Below, one piece after another: positions 29,601 to 36,139 of a stretch of DNA of 64,000 nucleotides. The position numbers and the translations under genes are program-made. The DNA is taken from contig NZ_BJYX01000009.1 of NCBI RefSeq assembly GCF_007991735.1, forward strand, positions 1-64,000. Direction: 5' to 3'. Position 1 is the first letter of the stretch; each line of letters opens with the position of its first letter. The notes beneath the pieces are model-generated. The model ran no database searches and was not told the DNA's origin. It worked only from the letters and a program-made list of their open reading frames with translations. The DNA is from Terrabacter aerolatus. GTDB taxonomy: Bacteria; Actinomycetota; Actinomycetes; Actinomycetales; Dermatophilaceae.

Positions 29601-30081
29601 CGACGAGGGCGGCGAGAGCCAGTCCCCACGATCCTCGTTGGAGCCGGCCGGTGAACTCGCGGCGGAGCCGCCAGAGCCACCAGAGGGCCAGCACGGCGAC
29701 GAGGGTCGAGACGATGTCGAGCTCGCGGCCGAGGCTGCCGCGGCTGACCCACATGCCGGTGCGCGGGAGGCGCGCGGCGGGCACGAGCGCGACGAACCCG
29801 ACGTAGATCCCGAGCACCTGGAAGACGGCGACGAACCAGAGGGCGATGCGCTTGCGCCCGAGCAGCGCCCGCGTGGCGAGTGCGAGCACGACCACCGACA
29901 CGAACGTGGGCGCCACGGGCACGTTGAGCAGGCCGAAGAAGTTCTCGGCGAGGAGCGGGTGCGGCCGGCGTCGGGCGAAGAGCGTGAGCAGCAGCGCCAC
30001 CAGGGTGGCGAGCGCGTAGAGGCCCGTGAGCAGTCGCGCGGGACGGTGCGAAGCCCGCGCCCGCCGTGTTCGGGTGCTCAT
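26683..30081 (-). CDS. lysX: LysX: fused lysylphosphatidylglycerol synthase and lysyl-tRNA synthetase
   Basis: 1132 residues, close to mycobacterial LysX. An N-terminal membrane part of about 7 segments (residues 20-235) is followed by the DUF2156 aminoacyl-transferase domain (about 250-590; [33 protein letters not shown]), an OB-fold ([19 protein letters not shown]) and a class II LysRS core (about 750-1120) with motif 2 ([32 protein letters not shown]) and motif 3 ([14 protein letters not shown]). It charges Lys to tRNA and transfers it to phosphatidylglycerol, lowering surface charge and giving resistance to cationic peptides. ATG 30081. Confidence 0.94.
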   Translation of the reverse strand: [1132 protein letters not shown]

Positions 30082-30121
30082 GACACAGACGATCCCTCGC
30101 GTTGCTGGGTGGTTGCTGGAC

Positions 30122-30149
30122 GTCTGCTGCGAGAGCGCTCGCAGCAGAC
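30122..30149. promoter_or_regulatory. 28-bp inverted repeat in the lysX / FMN-synthase divergent promoter region
   Basis: Perfect 12-base arms, GTCTGCTGCGAG and CTCGCAGCAGAC, flank AGCG. It lies 41 bases upstream of lysX and about 180 bases upstream of the divergent FMN-synthase gene. A second inverted repeat, GAGTGCGC and GCGCACTC around a nine-base loop, is at 30250-30274. The first could be a repressor operator or a strong RNA hairpin in the lysX leader; sequence alone does not decide. The rest of the gap 30082-30327 holds no gene. Confidence 0.7.
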
Positions 30150-30327
30150 ACCCAGACGGTGTACAGGATTCAGGCTGGGCGGAGGTTCAGGAAGCTCTCA
30201 GGTGGGCTGGTCCTCGTCAAGGGTAGGTCGGTGGTGGACGCGAACGACGGAGTGCGCCTTCCGGACGCGCACTCCCGGCAGGCGGAAGGGCCGTGACCCG
30301 GCCCGTCGGATCGACGAGGAGGCAGTC

Positions 30328-31851
30328 GTGGCGAGAGGTAGATGGGTGCTCGGCGGAGCGGGCGTGGGCGCAGCGGGGCTGGCGGCCTGGGACGTCCTCC
30401 AGAAGAAGCACACGATCCTGCGGCGCTACCCCGTCGTGGGGCACCTGCGCTACCTGCTCGAGGACATCCGCCCCGAGCTGCAGCAGTACTTCATCGAGCG
30501 TGACTGGGACGGTCGACCCTTCGACCGCGACACCCGGTCCGTGGTCTACGAGCGGGCCAAGGGCATCCACGGCGAGCGGCCCTTCGGCACGGAGCTCGAC
30601 GTCAACGAGGTCGGCTACGAGTACCTCGTCCACTCGGCCGCACCCGCCGACCCGCCGGAGCAGCCCGCCCGCGTGCTCGTCGGTGGACCGGACTGCACGA
30701 AGCCGTACTCGATGGCGCTGCTCAACGTGTCGGCGATGAGCTTCGGGGCCCTGTCGGCCAACGCCATCCGGGCCCTGAACAAGGGTGCCGCCCTCGGTGG
30801 TTTCGCCCACGACACCGGTGAGGGGGGCCTCTCGCCCTACCACCTCGAGAACGGTGGCGACATCGTCTGGGAGATCGGCACGGGCTACTTCGGCGCTCGC
30901 ACCAAGGACGGCGACTTCGACCCGGCGACCTTCTCCGACAAGGCCTCCGGCGACTCGGTGAAGTGTGTCTCGCTCAAGCTGAGCCAGGGTGCCAAGCCGG
31001 GCATCGGCGGCGTGCTGCCCGGCGCGAAGGTGACCAAGGAGATCGCCGACATCCGGCAGGTGCCGCAGGGCGAGAAGTGCGTCAGCCCGTCGAGCCACCG
31101 CGTCTTCCACACCCCCGTCGAGCTCATCGAGTTCATCGGCCGCATGCGTGAGCTGGCGGGCGGCAAGCCCACCGGCTTCAAGCTCTGCGTCGGCTCGCGG
31201 GTCGACGTCCTCGCCATCTGCAAGGCGATGCTCGAGGTCGGCACGACCCCCGACTTCATCGTCGTCGACGGGTCCGAGGGCGGCACCGGAGCGGCTCCGC
31301 TCGAGTTCGAGGACCACGTCGGCATGCCCCTCACCCACGGGCTCATGACCGTGCACAACGCCCTCGTCGGCGTGGGGCTGCGCGACCGGGTGCGCATCGG
31401 CGCGAGTGGCAAGGTCGCGGCCGGCAACGACATCGTCAAGCGCCTCATCCAGGGCGCGGACTACACCAACTCGGCCCGGGCCATGATGATGGCGGCCGGC
31501 TGCATCCAGGCCCAGCGCTGCCACACCGACAAGTGCCCGAGCGGCGTCGCGACCCAGAACCCACGGCGGGCGAGGGCGCTCGACGTCGGTGACAAGAGCG
31601 AGCGGGTGCACCGCTACCAGCAGGCCACCGTCGACGAGGCGATGCGCATCATGGCGGCCATGGGGGTCACCGACCCGTCACGGCTGTCGCCGCACCAGCT
31701 GCGGCTCAACGTCTCCGCGACCGACAACCAGTCGTATGCCGCGCTCTACGACTGGCTGTCCCCGGGCCAGCTGCTCGCCGAGCCCCCGGAGGCTTGGGCC
31801 CACGACTGGGCTGCGGCGAGCGCGGACCACTTCGGCGGGAGGATGTCATGA
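30328..31851 (+). CDS. FMN-binding glutamate synthase-family protein (stand-alone synthase domain)
   Basis: 507 residues. GTG 30328 follows GAGGAGG by six bases. The N-terminus has one hydrophobic stretch (VLGGAGVGAAGLAAWDVL). The rest matches the glutamate-synthase FMN/synthase domain (COG0069): NVSAMSFGALSANAIRALNKGA, GEGGLSPYHLENGGDIVWEIGTGYFG, KPGIGGVLPGAKVT, FIVVDGSEGGTGAAPLEFEDHVG and CIQAQRCHTDKCPSGVATQNP (3Fe-4S-type cysteines). No glutaminase domain is fused. The next two genes, a ThDP oxidase and a class II glutaminase, follow with four-base overlap and two-base gap. The long upstream extension of this frame lies antisense to lysX and is not coding. Confidence 0.85.
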   Translation: MARGRWVLGGAGVGAAGLAAWDVLQKKHTILRRYPVVGHLRYLLEDIRPELQQYFIERDWDGRPFDRDTRSVVYERAKGIHGERPFGTELDVNEVGYEYLVHSAAPADPPEQPARVLVGGPDCTKPYSMALLNVSAMSFGALSANAIRALNKGAALGGFAHDTGEGGLSPYHLENGGDIVWEIGTGYFGARTKDGDFDPATFSDKASGDSVKCVSLKLSQGAKPGIGGVLPGAKVTKEIADIRQVPQGEKCVSPSSHRVFHTPVELIEFIGRMRELAGGKPTGFKLCVGSRVDVLAICKAMLEVGTTPDFIVVDGSEGGTGAAPLEFEDHVGMPLTHGLMTVHNALVGVGLRDRVRIGASGKVAAGNDIVKRLIQGADYTNSARAMMMAAGCIQAQRCHTDKCPSGVATQNPRRARALDVGDKSERVHRYQQATVDEAMRIMAAMGVTDPSRLSPHQLRLNVSATDNQSYAALYDWLSPGQLLAEPPEAWAHDWAAASADHFGGRMS

Positions 31852-33569
31852 CCACCGTCGCCGAGCACATCATCACCTCCTTGGCCGACGCGGGAGTCAC
31901 CCAGGTCTGGGGTGTCGTCGGTGACGCCCTCAACCCGTTGACCGACGCCATCCGCACGGAGGACCGCGTCGAGTGGGTGGGGGTGCGCCACGAGGAGGTC
32001 GCCGCCTTCGCCGTCAGCGCCCAGGCCCAGCTGACGGGCACCATCGGGGTCTGCATGGGCACGGTCGGCCCGGGCTCGATCCACCTGCTCAACGGCCTCT
32101 ACGACGCCAAGAAGTCGCACGCGCCGGTCCTCGCCATCTGCGGTCAGGTCCCGAGCCCCGAGATCGGCACCGACTTCTTCCAGGAGGTCGACAACAACGC
32201 CCTCTTCGCCGACGTGTCCGTGTGGAGCCAGACCCTGACGTCGGCCGAGCAGCTGCCCTACCTGCTCGAGCAGGCCGTCAACGCCGCCCAGTCGCTGCGC
32301 GGCGTCGCCGTCCTGACCCTGCCCGGGGACGTCGGCGACCTCACGGTCGACAAGGCGGTGCGACCGGCGACGTTCGCGCCGGCCGGGGTGCCCGCTCCGG
32401 CACCGGACGCCCAGGTCGATGCCGCCGTGGCGGCCCTCGCGGGCGACGCCCCGGTGACGCTCCTCGTCGGCTGCGGTGCGCGCGGGGCCCGTTCGCAGGT
32501 GCTCGAGCTCGCCGACGTGCTCGGCGCCCCGATGGTGCTGACCCTCAAGGCGAAGGAGGGGCTCGAACGCGACAACCCCTTCGAGGTGGGCCAGTCCGGC
32601 CTCATCGGCAACCATGCCGCCGCCAAGGCCATGGACGACTGCGAGGTGCTCGTCCTCATCGGCACCGACTTCCCCTACCGCGACTGGTACCCGACCGGAA
32701 AGACCGTGATCCAGCTCGACGCCCGCGGCGAGCACGTCGGGCGGCGCACCCCCGTCCAGCACGCCCTCGTCGGTGACGCCGCGGCCACCCTGGACCGTCT
32801 CGTGCCGCGTCTTCGCCGTCGCGAGGACCGCGGCCACCTCGAGGCGGCGCGTACGGCATACGAGACGTGGCAGGAGCGGCAGCGCTCGTTGCTCGACCCG
32901 CACCACGACCGCACGCTCCTCGGGCGCGCCCGGGCCGTCCTCGACAACCCCGACGACCGGATCCGTCCCGAGGCGCTCGCCGCCGCCGTCGACCGGCTGG
33001 CGCCGGACTCGACGATCTTCACGAGCGACACCGGCATGTCGACGGCCTGGCTGGCCCGCTTCGTGACGATGCGTGGGACGCGACGGCTCGTCGGGTCCTA
33101 CAACCTCGGCTCCATGGCCAACGCCATGCCGATGGCCCTCGGGGCGCAGGCCCTCGACCGCACCCGCCCCGTGGTGGCGTTCGCCGGAGACGGCGGACTC
33201 ATGATGCTGCTCGGCGACCTGCGCACCGCCGTGACCTACCGGCTGCCGGTCGTCGTCGTCGTCTTCGACAACGGGCGTCTCGGCATGGTCAAGCTCGAGC
33301 AGGAGCAGGGCGGCCTGCCCGAGTTCGGGACCGAGCTCGACAACCCCGACATCGCGGCCGTGGCCGCGGCGATGGGGCTGGCCAGTCGCCGGGTCACCGA
33401 TCCCGCCGACCTCGACGACGCGGTGACGTGGGCGCTCGCGGCCGAGGGGCCGGTGCTCCTCGACGTCGTCACCAACCCGGACGAGGTCGCGATCCCGCCC
33501 AAGCCCAAGCTAGCCCAGGGCTGGGGCTTCGCCATCGCCAAGGCCAAGGAAGTCGTGGAGAGCCGGTAG
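31848..33569 (+). CDS. poxB: Thiamine-diphosphate enzyme, pyruvate dehydrogenase (quinone)/pyruvate oxidase type
   Basis: 573 residues, starting ATG 31848, which overlaps the previous stop (ATGA). The pyrimidine-binding domain shows the catalytic Glu in VGVRHEEVAAFAVSAQAQLTG. The PP domain has the ThDP/Mg motif GDGGLMMLLGDLRTAVTYRLPVVVVVFDN. The overall pattern (VWGVVGDALNPLTDAIR at the N-terminus; EVDNNALFADVSVW) matches PoxB-like enzymes, which decarboxylate pyruvate to acetate and CO2 and reduce quinone. The last residues (AKAKEVVES) could form the amphipathic membrane-binding end known in PoxB, but this is not certain. Confidence 0.86.
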   Translation: MTTVAEHIITSLADAGVTQVWGVVGDALNPLTDAIRTEDRVEWVGVRHEEVAAFAVSAQAQLTGTIGVCMGTVGPGSIHLLNGLYDAKKSHAPVLAICGQVPSPEIGTDFFQEVDNNALFADVSVWSQTLTSAEQLPYLLEQAVNAAQSLRGVAVLTLPGDVGDLTVDKAVRPATFAPAGVPAPAPDAQVDAAVAALAGDAPVTLLVGCGARGARSQVLELADVLGAPMVLTLKAKEGLERDNPFEVGQSGLIGNHAAAKAMDDCEVLVLIGTDFPYRDWYPTGKTVIQLDARGEHVGRRTPVQHALVGDAAATLDRLVPRLRRREDRGHLEAARTAYETWQERQRSLLDPHHDRTLLGRARAVLDNPDDRIRPEALAAAVDRLAPDSTIFTSDTGMSTAWLARFVTMRGTRRLVGSYNLGSMANAMPMALGAQALDRTRPVVAFAGDGGLMMLLGDLRTAVTYRLPVVVVVFDNGRLGMVKLEQEQGGLPEFGTELDNPDIAAVAAAMGLASRRVTDPADLDDAVTWALAAEGPVLLDVVTNPDEVAIPPKPKLAQGWGFAIAKAKEVVESR

Positions 33570-33571
33570 CC

Positions 33572-34429
33572 GTGTGCCGCCTCTTCGGCCTGAGCGCCGG
33601 GCGTGCCCGGGTGTCGGCGACCTTCTGGCTGCTCGACTCCCCGGACAGCCTGCGCCGCCAGTCGCACGCCAACCCCGACGGCACGGGGCTCGGCACGTTC
33701 GACGCCGAGGGGCGCCCGGTCGTCGAGAAGCAGCCGCTCGCGGCCTGGCACGACCCGGCCTTCGCGAGCGAGGCGAGGGAGCGGCGCAGCTCGACCTTCG
33801 TGGCGCACGTGCGGCACTCGTCGGGCAGCGCACCCCTCGCCGACAACACCCACCCGTTCGAGCTCGACGGGCGCCTCTTCGCCCACAACGGCGTCGTCGA
33901 GGGGCTGCCCGCGCTCGAACGCCACCTCGGTGACGCCATGGCGATGGTCCGCGGCGACACCGACTCGGAGCGCCTCTTCGCGCTCGTGACGGCCGGGACG
34001 AGGGCCGCCGGGGGTGACGTCGCGGTCGGCATCGAGCGCGCGCTGTCCTGGGTCGCCCGACACCTGCCCGTGTATGCCGTCAACCTCGTCCTCGTGACCC
34101 CGACCGAGCTCTGGGCGTGCCGCTACCCCGACACGCACGCGTTGTGGCTGCTCGACCGGCGCGACCCGGCGGCGGGGCTCGACCACCGCAGCGAGGCCGG
34201 CACCCGCGTCGTCAGCGACGACCTGGGCGAGGCGCCGAGCATCGTCGTGGCGAGCGAACGTCTCGACGACGACCCGGGGTGGCGGCTGCTGCGTCCGGGC
34301 GTGCTCGTGCGCGTCGGACCGGACCTGCAGGTGAGCGAGCGTCTCGTCGTCGACCACGACCCGGTGCACCGGCTCGGCCTGGCCGACCTCGGCGCCGCCG
34401 CCGCCTCCCAGCAGCCGACCGGGCACTGA
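33572..34429 (+). CDS. Class II glutamine amidotransferase (EgtC/YafJ-like)
   Basis: 285 residues. GTG 33572 is two bases after the poxB-type stop and codes MCRLFGLSAG, so Cys2 becomes the N-terminal nucleophile. HVRHSSGSAPLADNTHPFELDGRLFAHNGVVEG holds the glutamine-binding Arg and the Asn-Gly oxyanion pair. DTDSERLFAL and VAIASERLD-type segments fit the Ntn-hydrolase fold. Stand-alone members hydrolyse glutamine or gamma-glutamyl bonds. The egtB/D genes of ergothioneine synthesis are not present here, so EgtC is unlikely. It may supply ammonia to the FMN synthase encoded two genes upstream, which is inference. Confidence 0.8.
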   Translation: MCRLFGLSAGRARVSATFWLLDSPDSLRRQSHANPDGTGLGTFDAEGRPVVEKQPLAAWHDPAFASEARERRSSTFVAHVRHSSGSAPLADNTHPFELDGRLFAHNGVVEGLPALERHLGDAMAMVRGDTDSERLFALVTAGTRAAGGDVAVGIERALSWVARHLPVYAVNLVLVTPTELWACRYPDTHALWLLDRRDPAAGLDHRSEAGTRVVSDDLGEAPSIVVASERLDDDPGWRLLRPGVLVRVGPDLQVSERLVVDHDPVHRLGLADLGAAAASQQPTGH

Positions 34430-34430
34430 C

Positions 34431-34487
34431 GAGCCTGACGGAGCTGACGGAGCTGACCGGGAGCTGACCGGGAGCTGACGGAGCTGG
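34431..34487. repeat. Degenerate 9-11 bp tandem repeat, GAGCTGAC(C)GG
   Basis: Six units beginning GAGC(C)TGAC follow each other between the amidotransferase stop and the MarR gene stop: at 34431, 34441, 34450, 34461, 34472 and 34481 (last one partial). This gap of about 70 bases has no gene. Two units are 11 long and the others 9-10, so it looks like slippage-made filler between convergent genes. Confidence 0.75.
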
Positions 34488-34502
34488 TCCTCCGTGTGGT
34501 GG

Positions 34503-34979
34503 CTAGCGGGGCGTGGACGCCGCGATGACGCGGCTCAGCGACGCGTGCAGGGCCTGGAGCTCCTCGACGTCCATGCCCAGCGTGGCGACGATCTGCGGCG
34601 GCACCTCGAGAGCCTTCTCGCGCAGGCGGCGGCCGCGCTCGGTCAGCGTGATGGCCAGGGCCCGCTCGTCGTGCGGGTGCCGGTCGCGCGTCACGAGCCC
34701 GGCGCCCTCGAGCCGCTTGAGCAGGGGCGAGAGGGTCGCCGGCTCGAGGCTCAGCTGGTCGCCGATCTCGCGGACGGTGAGCGGGGACCGCTCCCAGAGG
34801 GCGAGCATGACGAGGTACTGCGGGTGGGTCAGGCCGAGCGGCTCGAGCACGGGCCGGTAGAGGGCGATGACGTTGCGGGCGGCGACGGCGAGGGCGAAGC
34901 ACACCTGCCGGTCGAGCTGGAGCAGGTCGTCGGGGGAGACGCTCGCCGTGTCGGGGTGCGTCGGTGGGCGTGGGGCCAT
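34503..34979 (-). CDS. MarR-family repressor, OhrR-like
   Basis: 158 residues; ATG 34979 with GGAGGACG upstream. DLLQLDRQVCFALAVAARNVIALYRPVLEPLGLTHPQYLVMLALWE closely follows the OhrR pattern, with the single peroxide-sensing Cys at residue 27 and the Tyr in YRP and HPQY. The winged helix is LTVREIGDQLSLEPATLSPLLKRLEGAGLV, then DERALAITLTERG. Expected to bind the 16-base palindrome just upstream and respond to organic hydroperoxides. No ohr gene is adjacent; the divergent gene is a 63-residue basic protein instead. Confidence 0.82.
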   Translation of the reverse strand: MAPRPPTHPDTASVSPDDLLQLDRQVCFALAVAARNVIALYRPVLEPLGLTHPQYLVMLALWERSPLTVREIGDQLSLEPATLSPLLKRLEGAGLVTRDRHPHDERALAITLTERGRRLREKALEVPPQIVATLGMDVEELQALHASLSRVIAASTPR

Positions 34980-35017
34980 CGCGGTCGTCCTCCGGGTCGT
35001 GTCGATTGATGTGTACA

Positions 35018-35038
35018 CTAACAGTTAGTGCACTAACT
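35018..35038. promoter_or_regulatory. MarR/OhrR-type operator in divergent promoter
   Basis: A perfect 16-base palindrome AGTTAGTGCACTAACT at 35023-35038 overlaps an 11-base inverted repeat CTAACAGTTAG at 35018-35028. It sits 44 bases upstream of the OhrR-like gene and 15 bases upstream of the divergent small gene, in a locally A+T-rich patch. The small gene's ribosome site follows immediately, so binding should block both promoters. Confidence 0.75.
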
Positions 35039-35052
35039 ATTGAGGAGCTCTC

Positions 35053-35244
35053 GTGGCGCGTTCGCGATCCAGCAGGGGACTGTCCATCGGCTACCGCATC
35101 GGCTACCGGCTGCGCCTCATCGGCCTGACGATCTTCGGCCCGGCGCAGCTCGGCGAGGGCAACGACCCCAAGGCGCGCCTCGAGCGCGAGCGTGCCGCCA
35201 AGGTGGCCGCCGCCCGGACGACGAGTCCGGGTGGCGACGACTGA
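35053..35244 (+). CDS. Small basic protein divergent from OhrR-like regulator
   Basis: 63 residues: MARSRSSRGLSIGYRIGYRLRLIGLTIFGPAQLGEGNDPKARLERERAAK. GTG 35053 with GAGGAG five bases upstream. Basic and mildly hydrophobic in the middle (GYRLRLIGLTIFGPA), charged and helical after that; it could lie on the membrane surface. I recognise no family. It is the only gene facing the OhrR-like operator at close range, so it is the likely regulated target. Confidence 0.68.
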   Translation: MARSRSSRGLSIGYRIGYRLRLIGLTIFGPAQLGEGNDPKARLERERAAKVAAARTTSPGGDD

Positions 35245-35341
35245 GCCGATTCCCGTCGGCGCCCTACCGGTCGTCGGACGTGTCGGAGCGGCGGCGTCGG
35301 GTATGTCCCCGGCGAGACCGACCACCGAGCGAGGGAGAGAC

Positions 35342-35665
35342 ATGGGCGACCGCGGAGGCCTTCTCGTCATGCTGGGCATCGCCGTTCTGCTCGTCATGAT
35401 CCTGCTCGTCATGCGCCCGCGGCGTCACGGCGGTGGCGATGTCGAGCACGAGACGCTCAACCCCGAGGTCGAGGCGGCCGGTGGTCGCCCCGTGGCGCTG
35501 CCCGACACCGACCGCCTGGTGGGCAGCCCGCCCGTCGACACGGTGTCCGCGTCCGGGGAGGGCACGGCGGTCGCCGGTGCCGGGGCCGGGGGTGAGACGG
35601 CCGACGTGCGTGACCCCCTGCGCGCCCGGCCCGACGACGTGGCCGGCTCTCCCGACCAGGCCTGA
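35342..35665 (+). CDS. Small single-pass membrane protein, tandem paralogue 1
   Basis: 107 residues; ATG 35342 after GAGGGAGAG. N-terminus MGDRGGLLVMLGIAVLLVMILLVMRPRRHGG is one membrane segment with a basic stop, then an acidic and Gly/Ala-rich tail. It shares with the next gene the start MGDRxGLxVML and the tail motif LVGxPPVDT. No known family recognised. The gene itself is well supported by its ribosome site and the conserved paralogue. Confidence 0.72.
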   Translation: MGDRGGLLVMLGIAVLLVMILLVMRPRRHGGGDVEHETLNPEVEAAGGRPVALPDTDRLVGSPPVDTVSASGEGTAVAGAGAGGETADVRDPLRARPDDVAGSPDQA

Positions 35666-35746
35666 CCTCGCCGGTCCTCGTTCGTGTCCGCGGTGCCCCG
35701 CTCGGGAGTACCGTCGAGACAGGCAGGATCGGACCCGGGAGGTGCC

Positions 35747-36073
35747 ATGGGTGATCGTGTAGGGCTCATCGTCATGCTGGCCGTCGTCGTGATCCTCGTG
35801 GTCGGGCTCCTCGTCGTCGCTCCTCGGAGCGCTCGCCGGGGCCGCGACTCGAGCGAGTCCCTCAACGGGCACCGGGACGACACGGAGCGGGCGCGGCTCG
35901 ACCATCCCGAGGGGGCCGAGAGGTCGCATCTCGTGGGCAACCCGCCGGTCGACACCATCACGTCGGACGGCTGGGGCGTGGCCCGTCCCGGCGAGGGGGC
36001 TGAGCTCGACGAGCTGCCCGAGGACGTCCACCCCGAGCTGCACGAGGAGCGCGGGCGCCGCCACCGCCACTAG
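35747..36073 (+). CDS. Small single-pass membrane protein, tandem paralogue 2
   Basis: 108 residues; ATG 35747 after GGGAGGTGCC. N-terminus MGDRVGLIVMLAVVVILVVGLLVVAPRSARRGR forms one membrane segment with a basic flank. The tail carries HLVGNPPVDTITSDGWG, matching LVGSPPVDTVSASGEG in paralogue 1, and ends in a His/Arg-rich stretch (EERGRRHRH). The two genes are 81 bases apart and clearly arose by duplication. Function unknown. Confidence 0.72.
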   Translation: MGDRVGLIVMLAVVVILVVGLLVVAPRSARRGRDSSESLNGHRDDTERARLDHPEGAERSHLVGNPPVDTITSDGWGVARPGEGAELDELPEDVHPELHEERGRRHRH

Positions 36074-36139
36074 GCGTCGCGACGGGTGACGCGCGCGCGG
36101 GTGCCGGGGGAGGTGCCTCGTGCGGGGCAGACTGGCCGG

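Noticed and set aside
27025-30327. Long + strand open frame continuing into the FMN-synthase gene
   Set aside because: It lies fully antisense to lysX, whose protein is strongly conserved; the strand is open only because of the high GC content. The ribosome site places the real start at 30328.
33572-34429. EgtC of ergothioneine biosynthesis
   Set aside because: No egtA, egtB, egtD or egtE neighbours; only the general class II amidotransferase assignment is supported.
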